The notes under the pieces were generated by a model. That model did no database searches. It worked only from the letters and a program-made list of their open reading frames with translations, and had not been told where the DNA came from. Of a stretch of 64,000 bases of DNA, positions 9,421 through 19,428 are shown in pieces. This DNA is from Rhizobiaceae bacterium (GTDB taxonomy: Bacteria > Pseudomonadota > Alphaproteobacteria > Rhizobiales > Rhizobiaceae): contig JAMLJB010000002.1 of NCBI GenBank assembly GCA_023953835.1, positions 154,630 through 218,629 of the forward strand, in the 5' to 3' direction. Each line of letters opens with the position of its first letter. Within the stretch, counting starts at the first letter, position 1. The position numbers were made by a program, and so were the translations under genes.

Positions 9421-12400
9421 TCTGCGGCCTCCTTCGGCGCTTCAGAGGCGAGCGGCCCTTCCAGCCAGTCGACATTGGCCATCTTGCGGACAATGATGAA
9501 CTCATCGCGGTTGGAGCCTACGGTTCCGTAATAGTTGAAGCCGTAGGATTGCTGGGCGTAGCCGCCGATCATGTGGGTGGGCTTCAGCACCGTCCGGGTA
9601 ACCGAGTTGTGGATACCACCGCGATTGCCGGTCATCTCCGATCCCGGCGTGTTCACGATCTTTTCCTGAGCGTGATACATCAACATCAGGCCCGGCTTGA
9701 TACGCTGGGAGACGACGGCGCGTGCTGTCAGCGCGCCGTTGATGTTGAAGACTTCGACCCAATCGTTGTCGACGAGGCCGGCGACCTTCGCGTCGGTCTC
9801 CGAGATCCAAACCACCGGGCCACCGCGGTTTAGCGTCAGCATCAGCAGATTGTCAGTGTAAGTGGAATGGATGCCCCACTTCTGGTGGGGGGTGACAAAA
9901 TTGAGGACGATCTCCTTGTGCCCATTGGGGCGGACATCCTTGATGCCTGGAATGGTCTTCAGGTCGACCGGCGGCTTCCAGGTGACAAGCCCCTCGCCAA
10001 ACGCCCGCATCCAAAGGTGATCCTGATAGAGCTGCTGCCGGCCAGTCAGCGTCCGCCACGGGATCAACTCGTGGACATTGGTGTAACCGGCATTGTAGCA
10101 GACCTTCTCACTCTCGATGCCCGACCAGGTCGGTGAAGAAATGATCTTTCGCGGCTGCGCCTGGATATCGCGGAAGCGGATCTTCTCGTCTTCCTTCGGC
10201 AGGGCAAGGTGGGCATGCTCGCGCCCAGTGATCTCCGACAGGGCTTCCCATGCCTTGATCGCCACCTCGCCATTGGTCTCAGGCGCCAGCATGAGGACGA
10301 CCTCGGCTGCGTCGATGTCGGTCTCGATCTTCGGCAGGCCCTTGGCCGCACCGTCGAGGCGTACGCCGTTCAAGGCTCCAAGCGCCTCGACCTCATGCCT
10401 GGTGTTCCAGGCGATGCCTTTGCCCCCGTTTCCGATTTTCGTCATCAACGGCCCCAACGCCGTGAACTGGGCATAGAGGTTGGGATAGTCGCGGGTGACA
10501 ACCGTCACCGATGGCATTGTCTTGCCGGGAACAGGCTCGATTTCGCCGAGTTTCCAGTCCTTAACGTCCAGCGCCTGCGCCATCTCGGCCGGGCTGTCAT
10601 GCTGGACGGGGGTGAGAACCACATCCTGCTCGATGCCCAGAACCTCGGGCGATACATCGGAAAATGCCTTGGCGAGGCCCTTGTATATCTCCCAGTCGGA
10701 GCGTGACTCCCACGCCGAATCCACCGCCGCGGACAGTGGATGAATGAAAGGGTGCATGTCGGACGTGTTGAGATCGTTCTTCTCGTACCAGGTAGCCGTC
10801 GGCAGCACGATGTCTGAGTAGACGCAAGTGGTCGACATGCGGAAGTCGAGCGTGACCAGGAGGTCGAGCTTCCCTTGCGGCGCCGCCTCGTGCCAAGCGA
10901 CTTCCGTGTTGCGGACCGCCCCCTCCGCGCCGAGATCCTTGCCCATCACGCCATGGGTCGTGCCGAGCAGGTGCTTGAGAAAATATTCGTGCCCCTTGCC
11001 GGATGAGCCGAGCAGGTTCGAACGCCAGACGAACATGTTGCGCGGCCAGTTGGCTGGATCGTCGGGGTCATGACAGGAAAGCTCCAGTTCGCCGGATTTC
11101 AGCGCGTTGGCGACATAGTCCTTCGGTTCGAGGCCCGCCGCCCTGGCCTGGGTGGCGATTGTCAGCGGATTTTGCTTGAGCTGGGGGGCGGAAGGGAGCC
11201 AACCCATACGCTCGGCGCGAACGTTGTAGTCGATAAAGCTCTTGTTCCAGTCGCCATCCGGTGCGGTGGGCGACAGGATCTCAGCGGCTGTCAGCGTCTC
11301 ATAGCGCCATTGGTCGGTATGGGCATAGAAGAACGACGTGGAATTCATATGCCGGGGCGGACGGCTCCAATCGAGGCCGAAGGCCAGCGGGGTCCAGCCT
11401 GTCTGCGGGCGGAGTTTTTCCTGTCCGACATAGTGTGACCAGCCACCGCCCGACTGGCCGATGGCGCCGCAGAAGACCAGGAGATTGATGATCCCCCGGT
11501 ACGTCATGTCCATGTGGTACCAATGGTTCACGCCGGCGCCGAGGATCACCATGGAGCGGCCGTTGGTCTTCTCCGCATTGGTGGCGAATTCGCGGGCAAC
11601 CGTGATGATGGCGTCGCGCTTTACGCCGGTAACATGCTCTGCCCAAGCGGGCGTGAACGGCACGTCCTCGTCGAAGCTCTTGGCCGCGTGATCACCGCCA
11701 AAGCCGCGATCGAGGCCGTAATTAGCCATCATCAGGTCATGCACGGTGGCGACCGCCACCTCCGCGCCGTCGCTCAGCTTGATCCGGCGGATGGGAAGGT
11801 TGCGGGTGAGAATTTCTCCATGGTCGGTCGAAACGAAATGCTCCGTGGCCCGACCGCCGAAGTAAGGAAAATCGACGGCCGCGATCTCGGCGCCCTCACC
11901 AGCAAGCGTCAGCCTGAGGCGAAGGTCATGGCCTTGCCCATCCTTCTCCTCGAGGTTCCATTTGGCGCTCTCGCCCCAGCGATAGCCGATCGAACCGCGC
12001 GGCGCGACGAGAGCATCCGTGCCTTCATCGATCGCGACCGTCTTCCACTCCGGATTGTTGGTCTCGCCAAGGCCATCGGCAATCTCGGAGGCGCGCAGAA
12101 GTCGTTCGGGAACGAGCCTGCCATCACGTTCGGTCAGCCGAACCAGGAACGGCAGGTCGGTATATTTGCGGGCATAGTCGTCGAAATAGGGGACCGTCCG
12201 ATCGAGGTAATATTCACGAAGGATGACGTGACCCATGGCAAGTGCAAGCGCGGCGTCCGTCCCCTGCTTCGGGTTCAGCCAGATATCGGCAAACTTGGTC
12301 GCCTCGGCATAGTCCGGACTGACGACCGCGCTCTTGGTACCCTTGTAGCGAACCTCTGTATAAAAATGCGCATCGGGCGTCCGCGTCTGCGGTACGTTCG

Positions 12401-13160
12401 AGCCCCAGACGATGATGAAGCCGGCATTGTACCAGTCGGCGCTTTCGGGAACGTCGGTCTGTTCACCCCAAGTCTGGGGGCTGGCCGGCGGCAGATCGCA
12501 ATACCAATCGTAGAACGACATGCACACTCCGCCCATTAGCGACAGGTAGCGTGCGCCCGCCGCGTAAGAGACCATCGACATGGCGGGGATCGGCGAGAAG
12601 CCGATCACACGGTCTGGACCATGTCTCTTTACGGTGTAGGCGTTCGCGGCAGCGACGAGTTCGTTCACTTCGTCCCAGGTGGCGCGCACGAAACCTCCAT
12701 GACCACGGATCGAAGTGTAGGACTTGCGTTTTGTCTCATCCTCAACGATCGAGGCCCAGGCCGCAACGGGCGGCATGATGGCGCGCGCGGCGCGCCAAAG
12801 CTTCAGCAGCCGCCCGCGGATCATCGGGTATTTCACACGCGCCCCGGAATAGAGATACCAGCTATAGGAGGCGCCACGGGCGCAGCCGCGGGGTTCATGG
12901 TTGGGCAGGTCCGGCCGCGTTCGGGGATAGTCTGTCTGCTGCGTCTCCCAGGTGACTATGCCGCCCTTGACATAGATTTTCCAGGAGCAAGAGCCGGTGC
13001 AGTTCACGCCATGCGTAGAGCGCACGATCTTGTCGTGCTGCCAACGCTTCCGGTAGCCGTCCTCCCAGGAACGATCCTCGTTCGTGACGATGCCGTGACC
13101 ATCGGAGAATTCGTCCACGGTCTTGCGAAAGAAAGTGAGCCGGTCGAGAAAATGCGACAT
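9417..13160 (-). CDS. narG: respiratory nitrate reductase alpha subunit NarG
   Basis: 1247 residues, normal length. NarG reduces nitrate to nitrite on the cytoplasmic face with Mo-bis-MGD. The N-terminus shows the unusual FS0 cluster ligands His50, Cys54, Cys58 and Cys93 (HGVNCTGSC, EPRGCARG). The segment around IIVWGSNVPQTRTPDAHF contains the Asp that ligates Mo in this family. No cleavable Tat leader is seen, as expected for a cytoplasm-facing NarG. It lies 15 bases after narK and overlaps narH. Confidence 0.98.
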   Translation of the reverse strand: MSHFLDRLTFFRKTVDEFSDGHGIVTNEDRSWEDGYRKRWQHDKIVRSTHGVNCTGSCSWKIYVKGGIVTWETQQTDYPRTRPDLPNHEPRGCARGASYSWYLYSGARVKYPMIRGRLLKLWRAARAIMPPVAAWASIVEDETKRKSYTSIRGHGGFVRATWDEVNELVAAANAYTVKRHGPDRVIGFSPIPAMSMVSYAAGARYLSLMGGVCMSFYDWYCDLPPASPQTWGEQTDVPESADWYNAGFIIVWGSNVPQTRTPDAHFYTEVRYKGTKSAVVSPDYAEATKFADIWLNPKQGTDAALALAMGHVILREYYLDRTVPYFDDYARKYTDLPFLVRLTERDGRLVPERLLRASEIADGLGETNNPEWKTVAIDEGTDALVAPRGSIGYRWGESAKWNLEEKDGQGHDLRLRLTLAGEGAEIAAVDFPYFGGRATEHFVSTDHGEILTRNLPIRRIKLSDGAEVAVATVHDLMMANYGLDRGFGGDHAAKSFDEDVPFTPAWAEHVTGVKRDAIITVAREFATNAEKTNGRSMVILGAGVNHWYHMDMTYRGIINLLVFCGAIGQSGGGWSHYVGQEKLRPQTGWTPLAFGLDWSRPPRHMNSTSFFYAHTDQWRYETLTAAEILSPTAPDGDWNKSFIDYNVRAERMGWLPSAPQLKQNPLTIATQARAAGLEPKDYVANALKSGELELSCHDPDDPANWPRNMFVWRSNLLGSSGKGHEYFLKHLLGTTHGVMGKDLGAEGAVRNTEVAWHEAAPQGKLDLLVTLDFRMSTTCVYSDIVLPTATWYEKNDLNTSDMHPFIHPLSAAVDSAWESRSDWEIYKGLAKAFSDVSPEVLGIEQDVVLTPVQHDSPAEMAQALDVKDWKLGEIEPVPGKTMPSVTVVTRDYPNLYAQFTALGPLMTKIGNGGKGIAWNTRHEVEALGALNGVRLDGAAKGLPKIETDIDAAEVVLMLAPETNGEVAIKAWEALSEITGREHAHLALPKEDEKIRFRDIQAQPRKIISSPTWSGIESEKVCYNAGYTNVHELIPWRTLTGRQQLYQDHLWMRAFGEGLVTWKPPVDLKTIPGIKDVRPNGHKEIVLNFVTPHQKWGIHSTYTDNLLMLTLNRGGPVVWISETDAKVAGLVDNDWVEVFNINGALTARAVVSQRIKPGLMLMYHAQEKIVNTPGSEMTGNRGGIHNSVTRTVLKPTHMIGGYAQQSYGFNYYGTVGSNRDEFIIVRKMANVDWLEGPLASEAPKEAAE

Positions 13161-13175
13161 TGCTTCTGCTCCTGA

Positions 13176-15920
13176 CTACTCGGCAGCCGCCGGATGGGCC
13201 GAGACGTTGGGTTTCGCGCGTTCAATGTCGTAAAGCAGACCATTCTTGCGCGTGTAGACGGCCCAGGTGATAGCGAGGCAGCTGACATAGAAAGCCATGA
13301 AGCTCCACAGCGCTGCCTCTACACCGCCCGTGACCGCGATCGAGGTGCCGAAGCCTTTCGGGATGAAGAAGGCACCGAAAGCAGCAATCGCCGACGTGAA
13401 TCCGGTAATCGCAGCGGCTTCCTTTTCCGCTTGCCGTCTGCGCGTTTCAGCGTCGACCTCGGGCATAAGCCGATCGATCTCCTTCGCGCTGATCGCCGGG
13501 ATCATCTGGAAAGTGGAGGCGTTGCCGACGCCGGTGGCGAAGAACAGAAGCAGGAAAGCGGAAAGGAAGCCCCAGAATGCGCCGGGCTGATCCTTGATGC
13601 TTATGAACCACAGTACTGCGGTGACGCCCGCCATCATCAGGATGAAGACCCAGAATGTAACACGCGCGCCCCCATATTTGTCGGCAAGCCAGCCCGAGCC
13701 GGACCGCGAGAGGGCGCCCACGAGCGGCCCCAGGAAGGCGAACTGCAGCGCATTGACATCCGGGAACAGCATGTTTGCCAGCAGTGGGAAGCCTGCGGAG
13801 TAGCCGATAAAGGAGCCGAAGGTGCCAGTGTATAGCCAGCACATGATCCAATTGTGCCTGCGCTCGAAGATGACGGCCTGCTCGGCGAACGATGCCTTCG
13901 CGGAGGCGATGTCGTTCATGCCGAACCAGGAGGCGAAGGCCGACAGCGCAATGAAGGGCACAAAGAAGAAGCCGGCGTTCTGCAGCCAGAGCGGCGCCGG
14001 ACCCGTGGAACCGTCTACCATCGCGGGGTCGCCGCCAAGCCAGCCGAACAGACCGACGGTGATCGCGAGCGGCACAACAAACTGGACGACGCTGACACCG
14101 AGATTGCCGAGGCCGGCATTGAGTGCAAGGGCGTTGCCCTTCTCGGCTTTGGGATAGAAGAAGGAGATATTGGCCATGGAGGAGGCGAAGTTGCCGCCGC
14201 CGAAGCCGCAGAGCAGCGCAAGGATGAGCAGAACGACGTAGGGCGTATCCGGATTCTGCACCGCGTAACCGATGCCGATCGCCGGAATAATCAGCGACCA
14301 CGTCGTCAGGGTCGTCCACAGCCGGCCGCCGAAGATCGGCACCATGAACGAGTAGAATACACGCAGCACCGCGCCCGAAATGCCGGGCAATGCCGCCAGC
14401 CAGAAGAGCTGGTCGGTTGTAAAGGCAAACCCGACAAGCGGCAGTTTGGCGACGACGACGGACCAGACCTGCCATATGGCGAAGGAAAGCAGCAGCGCCG
14501 GGATCGAAAGCCAAAGATTACGGCGGGCGATGGCGCGTCCCGTCTGCTGCCAGAATGTCGTATCCTCTGGACGCCAGTCGGTAATGACGGTCTTGCCCGA
14601 ACGTGGCGCGAGGACCGGCTTCGGCATGCCCTGCATTTCCGGGAATGGTGGCAGCTTGGCCAAGGCGTCGCCTGTCACGCCGCGCTCCATCTGGCGAATG
14701 GAGACATGCATCCAGATCAGCGAGCAGCTCACGAGGACGAACAGCGCCATGAAGCAGCTCGTCCAAAGACCTGTCAGATCCAGCAGCAGACCGAACAGGA
14801 TCGGCAGGACGAAGCCGCCGAGGCCGCCGATCATGCCCACCAGGCCGCCGACGGAGCCAACGTGGTCGGGATAGTAGACCGGGATGTGCTTGTAGACAGC
14901 CGCCTTTCCGAGCGCCATGAAGAAGCCGAGCACGAAGACGATGACGGTGAAGCCGACAAGGCCCATCTCGATATGGAACGAGGCCGTGCCATTGGCGCCG
15001 TGCACGATGTAGTCAGTCGGCGGATAGGAAAGCAGGAAGGTCGCCGCGATCGAGACCAGGAAAGTCCAATATAGAACCCGTCGCGCACCGTAGGTGTCGG
15101 AAAGATGGCCCCCATAAGCGCGGAAGAGGCTGGCTGGCACAGAGAAGAAGGCCGCGATCATGCCGGCTGTCTTGATGTTCAGTCCATACACACCGATCAA
15201 ATATTGCGGCAGCCACAATGAAAGAGCGACGAACGCCCCGAAAACGAAGAAATAGTAGAGTGCGAAGCGCCAGATCTGAACATTCTTCAGGGGCTCGAGT
15301 TCAAGCCATGCGCTTTTCGGCTTGATCCCCAGACGCCGGCGTTCGACGAGAACCGGATCGTCCTCGGTCGTCAACCAGAACACGACAGCCATGAGGGCCA
15401 AGCCCGCGGCCCACACTTGCGCGACCGTCTCCCAACCGAACGCGACCAACACAAACGGCGCAAGGAATTTGGTGACCGCGGCGCCGACATTGCCCGCGCC
15501 AAAGATGCCGAGTGCGGTACCCTGCCTTTCCGGTGGATACCAGCGCGACACATAAGCAACACCGACCGCGAAGGAACCTCCGGCGATGCCAACTCCGAGC
15601 GCCGCCAGCAGCATTTGGGGATAGGTTTGGGCGTAAGAGAGCAGGAAGGTCGCAGCGGCGGAGGCAAGCATCGTCGCGGTGAAGATGAGCCTGCCACCAT
15701 AGCGATCGGTCCAAATGCCAAGAGCCACTCGGATGAGCGATCCTGTCAAGATCGGCGTGCCGACGAGCAGGCCGAACTGCGTCTCGTTCAGGCCCAACTC
15801 CTGCCGGATGCTGATGCCGATGATGGCGAAGATCGTCCACGCGGCGAAACACACCGTGAAGGCGATCGTACTCATGCCGAGGATTTGGCCAGCCTTTGGA
15901 TTTGCTGTCGTTTGCATCAT
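13176..15920 (-). CDS. narK: NarK1-NarK2 fused nitrate/nitrite transporter
   Basis: 914 residues, about twice a normal NarK, with two complete 12-helix MFS halves (about 10-420 and 465-900) joined by a hydrophilic linker. In Paracoccus the same fusion combines a NarK1-type nitrate/proton symporter with a NarK2-type nitrate/nitrite antiporter. Each half carries the GxGGGxFA-like signature (GVGIAGGSFAVG in the first, CGFGGGNFASSM in the second). The start at 15920 has AAGGG upstream; the 41-residue upstream extension is not transporter-like. First gene of the nar operon, divergent from the narR-like regulator. Confidence 0.95.
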   Translation of the reverse strand: MMQTTANPKAGQILGMSTIAFTVCFAAWTIFAIIGISIRQELGLNETQFGLLVGTPILTGSLIRVALGIWTDRYGGRLIFTATMLASAAATFLLSYAQTYPQMLLAALGVGIAGGSFAVGVAYVSRWYPPERQGTALGIFGAGNVGAAVTKFLAPFVLVAFGWETVAQVWAAGLALMAVVFWLTTEDDPVLVERRRLGIKPKSAWLELEPLKNVQIWRFALYYFFVFGAFVALSLWLPQYLIGVYGLNIKTAGMIAAFFSVPASLFRAYGGHLSDTYGARRVLYWTFLVSIAATFLLSYPPTDYIVHGANGTASFHIEMGLVGFTVIVFVLGFFMALGKAAVYKHIPVYYPDHVGSVGGLVGMIGGLGGFVLPILFGLLLDLTGLWTSCFMALFVLVSCSLIWMHVSIRQMERGVTGDALAKLPPFPEMQGMPKPVLAPRSGKTVITDWRPEDTTFWQQTGRAIARRNLWLSIPALLLSFAIWQVWSVVVAKLPLVGFAFTTDQLFWLAALPGISGAVLRVFYSFMVPIFGGRLWTTLTTWSLIIPAIGIGYAVQNPDTPYVVLLILALLCGFGGGNFASSMANISFFYPKAEKGNALALNAGLGNLGVSVVQFVVPLAITVGLFGWLGGDPAMVDGSTGPAPLWLQNAGFFFVPFIALSAFASWFGMNDIASAKASFAEQAVIFERRHNWIMCWLYTGTFGSFIGYSAGFPLLANMLFPDVNALQFAFLGPLVGALSRSGSGWLADKYGGARVTFWVFILMMAGVTAVLWFISIKDQPGAFWGFLSAFLLLFFATGVGNASTFQMIPAISAKEIDRLMPEVDAETRRRQAEKEAAAITGFTSAIAAFGAFFIPKGFGTSIAVTGGVEAALWSFMAFYVSCLAITWAVYTRKNGLLYDIERAKPNVSAHPAAAE

Positions 15921-16007
15921 TGCTACCCTTCGCCGAGCAGCCCAAACCGAAAGAGGGCGGAGTGGTGCCGTCGACGGACAACTTGACTGACGCTGCGATG
16001 TCGGACT

Positions 16008-16021
16008 TTGCTCCAGATCAA
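16008..16021. promoter_or_regulatory. FNR-type box in the narK/narR divergent promoter
   Basis: TTGCT-CCAG-ATCAA matches the FNR/NarR consensus TTGAT-N4-ATCAA at nine of ten positions. Its centre is about 95 bases upstream of the narK start and 75 upstream of the regulator start, so it could serve either promoter. A second unpaired ATCAA occurs near 16048. It differs from the TTTGCG-type boxes elsewhere in the window, implying a different regulator for nar than for nir. Confidence 0.6.
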
Positions 16022-16088
16022 AGACGAACGTGATAATTGTCACATCCTGACTTTCTGATCAACGACAAGGCGCTGAGGAACTAGGGAA

Positions 16089-16811
16089 TTGGATACAACG
16101 ACTGTGGCGGACGCGACGTTGGACAGCTTGCCGATATTTCGAGCGTTGACCGCATCGAAACGGGAGGATTTGCTCCGAAACGCGCTCCGGCACAGCGTTG
16201 CAGCAGGTACGATACTGTTCGAGCAGGGTGAGAAGCCAAACTTCCAACTCGTCATACTATGCGGATCGGTTCAACTTTTCGGTCAGTCTGCCGAAGGGCG
16301 CGAGGTTCTGATCGAAGCCATGCGGGCACCAGATCTCGTGATTCCGGCCGCTGTCCTTGCCGGAGCACCCTATCTCATGCAGGCGCGGGTACCCGAGCCG
16401 TCAACGTTCCTGCTGATCCATGCCGGGGTTTTCCGAGAGGCGGTTGCGACAGACCCCATGCTGGCGCACGCAGTGATCGGCAGCCTGTCCCAGCAATTCC
16501 GGCGCATGGTCCGACAGATCAAGAACCTCAAGCTGAGATCGTCAACCCAGCGTGTGGGTTGCTACCTTCTGTCCCTGTCCGCACGCCAGGGTACGCTAGA
16601 CAACGTCGTCCTGCCCTACGAAAAGAACCTCATCGCCTCCGAACTAGGCATTACGCGGGAGTCGTTTTCGCGCGCCTTATCACGCCTTGAACGCTCGGGT
16701 ATAAAGGTCGAGGGCCAAAGGATTGCCATAGTAAATCGCTTGCAATTGGCTACCGAATGCGCTCCCGATCCTCTTATCGACGGTACGGATGATTTCGGCG
16801 TCGGAGACTGA
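16089..16811 (+). CDS. narR: Crp/Fnr-family regulator, NarR-like
   Basis: 240 residues. An N-terminal cyclic-nucleotide-binding fold (about 10-130) lacks the N-terminal cysteine cluster of FNR, and a C-terminal winged helix ends with TRESFSRALSRLERSG. In this recognition helix the E-xx-SR pattern is kept, which in the FNR family reads TTGAT half sites, matching the box upstream of narK. NarR of Paracoccus, adjacent to narK, is also a cluster-less FNR homologue required for nar expression. The start is TTG 16089, the first possible codon after an in-frame stop at 16074, with GAGG upstream. Confidence 0.78.
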   Translation: MDTTTVADATLDSLPIFRALTASKREDLLRNALRHSVAAGTILFEQGEKPNFQLVILCGSVQLFGQSAEGREVLIEAMRAPDLVIPAAVLAGAPYLMQARVPEPSTFLLIHAGVFREAVATDPMLAHAVIGSLSQQFRRMVRQIKNLKLRSSTQRVGCYLLSLSARQGTLDNVVLPYEKNLIASELGITRESFSRALSRLERSGIKVEGQRIAIVNRLQLATECAPDPLIDGTDDFGVGD

Positions 16812-16979
16812 GACGTCGACAAGCCAAGGCTACTGAAGTCGGAACACCGAATAAAAGCTGACACCCAGCGCGTCTTAGTAACGATTTGTGACGGCGAACC
16901 GATTGCCGGCGGTTTTGACGTACACAGGCTACGGAGAATGGCCATTCTTCGCTTCGACTTCGCCGGTGGCAGGTCGAGA

Positions 16980-17849
16980 TCAGCTTGCCGTCCAGTTCAG
17001 CAGGCTCCTCAGTCGGGCGATCGGCGAAGGCTTGTCGCGAACCAACCGGATGCCGAGATTATGTGGTGCCATGCCTGCCGCGCAACCGCCGCTTTTGCCG
17101 TCGCGGATGAAGTAGGACATGTAGCCCCGATGCCGCCCACCGACCACGCGCACACCGCAGTTCTCTGTGCTTTCGGCGATACTGCCATCGGCATTGAGGC
17201 TGGCATGCGCATAGCAGGTCGTTGTCCAGTCCCAAACATTGCCTGCGACGTCGGCAAGTCCCTTGCTGTTAACGCCGAAAAATCCAAGCGGTTTCGGCTC
17301 GGGATCCGGCGCCGCCTTGCCTGCCTCGTTGCGGTAGCGAGCGAGCCAACGCGTGGCGGGGTTGGTGCCGTCATCTGGCAGTCCAAGCGCTTCGTCGGGG
17401 AATCGTTCGGCCGCGGCAAAAGCCCATTCAGCGTCGGTCGGAAGGCGCCAGCTTTCCCCTGTCGCCTCAGATAGCCAGACTGCATAGGCGGTGGCGTCAC
17501 GATAGTTGACGCCGGTCACCGGCATTGTCTCCGGCATCGACGCACGGCCCTCTGCGGCTGGGCAGGCACCGTCCGCCACGCAGCGCGCATAGTCGGCGGC
17601 GCTGACCTGATACTTCATGATCTCGAAGCCAGCCCGGACATCCATCTTGCGTAGCGGCGCGTCGACGGGCCGGTTTGACCGAAGATATTCGCCGGGTAGC
17701 CTGAAAGTGAACGAGCCCGGCGCGATGGCGATCGTAGCGATCGGCCCGACGCTCGCGGTCGGGTCTGCCCCGCGACCGCCTAGCCCGAGGGCGGCCGCAA
17801 GTCCGACCGCCGCGGTCAGGGCAAGCAATGAAGGGGTCTTGAGTTTCAT
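16980..17849 (-). CDS. nirV: NirV, formylglycine-generating-enzyme-like protein of the nirK cluster
   Basis: 289 residues with an N-terminal signal peptide or anchor (about 1-25) followed by an FGE-sulfatase/SUMF1 fold. Motifs: VSAADYARCV, MPVTGVNYRDATAYAVWLS, WRLPTDAEWAFAA, DVAGNVWDWT and the C-terminal GGCAAGMAPHNLGIRLVRD. NirV is commonly found next to nirK but its role is not settled. It follows nirK by 79 bases on the same strand. Two Cys-containing loops could be disulfides in the periplasm. Confidence 0.88.
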   Translation of the reverse strand: MKLKTPSLLALTAAVGLAAALGLGGRGADPTASVGPIATIAIAPGSFTFRLPGEYLRSNRPVDAPLRKMDVRAGFEIMKYQVSAADYARCVADGACPAAEGRASMPETMPVTGVNYRDATAYAVWLSEATGESWRLPTDAEWAFAAAERFPDEALGLPDDGTNPATRWLARYRNEAGKAAPDPEPKPLGFFGVNSKGLADVAGNVWDWTTTCYAHASLNADGSIAESTENCGVRVVGGRHRGYMSYFIRDGKSGGCAAGMAPHNLGIRLVRDKPSPIARLRSLLNWTAS

Positions 17850-17928
17850 GGCTGTGTCCTCGCACGGACGGCCCGCCTTCAGGGCGAAGGCGGGTCGCCA
17901 GCGATTGCCTATTGCGTGCGGCGCCCGA

Positions 17929-19029
17929 TCAATTGGTCGGGATGGGACCAGGCGCCACGACCTGAGTCATCAGATCGTCGTTCCAGTCTCCATCGACCAC
18001 GATGTGTGCCGTGGCGCCGAGCTCGGCAGCCTCGATCAGGTTGTGGTTGACATAGGCGTAGACGCCGGGCTGGCGGAACGTATAGAACGCCGCTCCCGCC
18101 GAGCCGCCGCGCACGAACCAAGTCTCGAGATCGCGGTCAGGTGCGTTGGCGAACTTGCCCTGCTCCCAGACAAAGTCGCCGTGACCGCCGATGAGGTGGG
18201 GCCGCGTGTCGCGGTTTGCCTGGGAATGAACGATCAGCACCTTCTCGCCCACCTTGGCCTTGAGGGCGTTGTCGCCGGTAAGCGCGCCGACCTTGCCGTT
18301 GAACACGACGTGCGTCGGTATCAAGCCTCGCATGACCTTCAGTGTTTCGTCATAGCTGTCGCCGAGTGTCTCGAAGTTCTTGAAATTCCCGTTCTCGTCG
18401 CGGGGTACGTAGAAGTCGCTCTCGCCGACATAGAAGACTGTATCGTAGGTGAGCGGTTGCCCCGTATGATCCTTCAGTCCGTCGCGCGGCAGCACCATGA
18501 TCGTTCCGCTCATACCCGACACGACGTGCCAGGGGATCATACCAGCAGGCGCGCAGTGGTAGACAAACGTGCCGGTGCGCGTCGCCTTGAAGCGCAAGAC
18601 GGCCTGCTCGCCGGGGTTGACGTTTGTAAGGGCGGCACCCCCCAGCGCACCGGTTGCCGCGTGGAAATCAACGTTGTGCGGCATCTCGTTCGTCTCAGGA
18701 TTGATGAGCGTCAGTTCGACATAGTCGTTTTCATGAACAACCATCATCGGCCCCGGGATCGAGCCATTATAGGTCATCGCCTGCAGAGTGGTGCCGTCGC
18801 CGTCGATGACGATCGGCTGCTCCTTCACGATGAGCTGGAACTCGACGACCTTCGGGCCGCCTGTGGCGACCTGCTCATGCGCATGGACGAAGGGCGGGGT
18901 GACCAGCGCGACCTTCTCGCGCGGCAGGGCTGCGACATCTGCGGCTTGGGCCATAGCGAGTCCGACGGGCAGCGTCGCAATCACCGCCGCGCCGGCCACG
19001 CCAAACAGTGCTTCGCGTCGCGTAAACAT
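17929..19029 (-). CDS. nirK: copper-containing nitrite reductase NirK
   Basis: 366 residues, class I NirK, periplasmic; reduces nitrite to NO. A Tat signal (R4-R5) leads the sequence. Type 1 copper ligands are His118, Cys159, His168, Met173; type 2 ligands His123, His158 and His329; the active-site Asp is about residue 102 and catalytic His about 278 or 283. Electrons would come from the pseudoazurin encoded at 20714. A TTTGCG-type palindrome lies about 77 bases upstream of the ATG. nirV follows. Confidence 0.98.
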   Translation of the reverse strand: MFTRREALFGVAGAAVIATLPVGLAMAQAADVAALPREKVALVTPPFVHAHEQVATGGPKVVEFQLIVKEQPIVIDGDGTTLQAMTYNGSIPGPMMVVHENDYVELTLINPETNEMPHNVDFHAATGALGGAALTNVNPGEQAVLRFKATRTGTFVYHCAPAGMIPWHVVSGMSGTIMVLPRDGLKDHTGQPLTYDTVFYVGESDFYVPRDENGNFKNFETLGDSYDETLKVMRGLIPTHVVFNGKVGALTGDNALKAKVGEKVLIVHSQANRDTRPHLIGGHGDFVWEQGKFANAPDRDLETWFVRGGSAGAAFYTFRQPGVYAYVNHNLIEAAELGATAHIVVDGDWNDDLMTQVVAPGPIPTN

Positions 19030-19098
19030 CTTCTTGTCTCCTTGTTGAGCCTCATTGCTCTTTACGGAGAATATCTATCGCCCTCGGTGCAGATGGTC

Positions 19099-19114
19099 TT
19101 TGCGCTGGCGCAAA
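19099..19114. promoter_or_regulatory. NnrR-type box upstream of nirK
   Basis: Perfect palindrome TTTGCG-CTGG-CGCAAA, centred 77 bases before the nirK ATG. A class II spacing of -41.5 would put transcription start near 19065, leaving a leader of about 35 bases. Confidence 0.85.
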
Positions 19115-19188
19115 CGTACGACGTTCGCAAATTCAGCGAGATCATAGTCCGCTTGTTCGGGTCAAGACGAAACGCATCGGTCGAGGCA

Positions 19189-19413
19189 TCACTGGTTCCT
19201 GCCTCGGGGCGCGCCAGCTTGATCGTTCCCGGCACTCTGAAGTTCCTGTCGCGCAAAGGCGAGCCAATCGCCCAGGAGGCCTCGGTCTTCCTTCGAAAAG
19301 CGCGCCCGCCGCCGCATATCGTCGAAGCTGTCGTCTCGATGGCAACGGTCATAGGCCTCGCGGGCTATCGTCTCCAGACGATTGATGTATTCACTGCGGT
19401 TCGACAGGACCAT
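19189..19413 (-). CDS. small conserved-looking protein downstream of nnrS
   Basis: 74 residues, charged and probably helical (SEYINRLETIAREAYDRCH, then ARFSKEDRGLLGDWLAFARQ). It starts 15 bases after nnrS stops, with GAGG upstream, on the same strand. No family recognised. Codon style matches the neighbours. Likely part of the pseudoazurin-nnrS transcript and ends before the nirK promoter box. Confidence 0.55.
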   Translation of the reverse strand: MVLSNRSEYINRLETIAREAYDRCHRDDSFDDMRRRARFSKEDRGLLGDWLAFARQELQSAGNDQAGAPRGRNQ

Positions 19414-19428
19414 CTTGGGAACCTCGCT

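Noticed and set aside
11514..12539. 341-codon plus-strand frame opposite narG
   Set aside because: Antisense shadow of a highly conserved gene in GC-rich DNA; the same applies to the long frames opposite ccoN (46913-48445) and narK (13854-15074).
17921..17940. Near-palindrome around CAATTGG at the nirK 3' end
   Set aside because: It lies mostly in the last codons of nirK and has no U-run or partner site.
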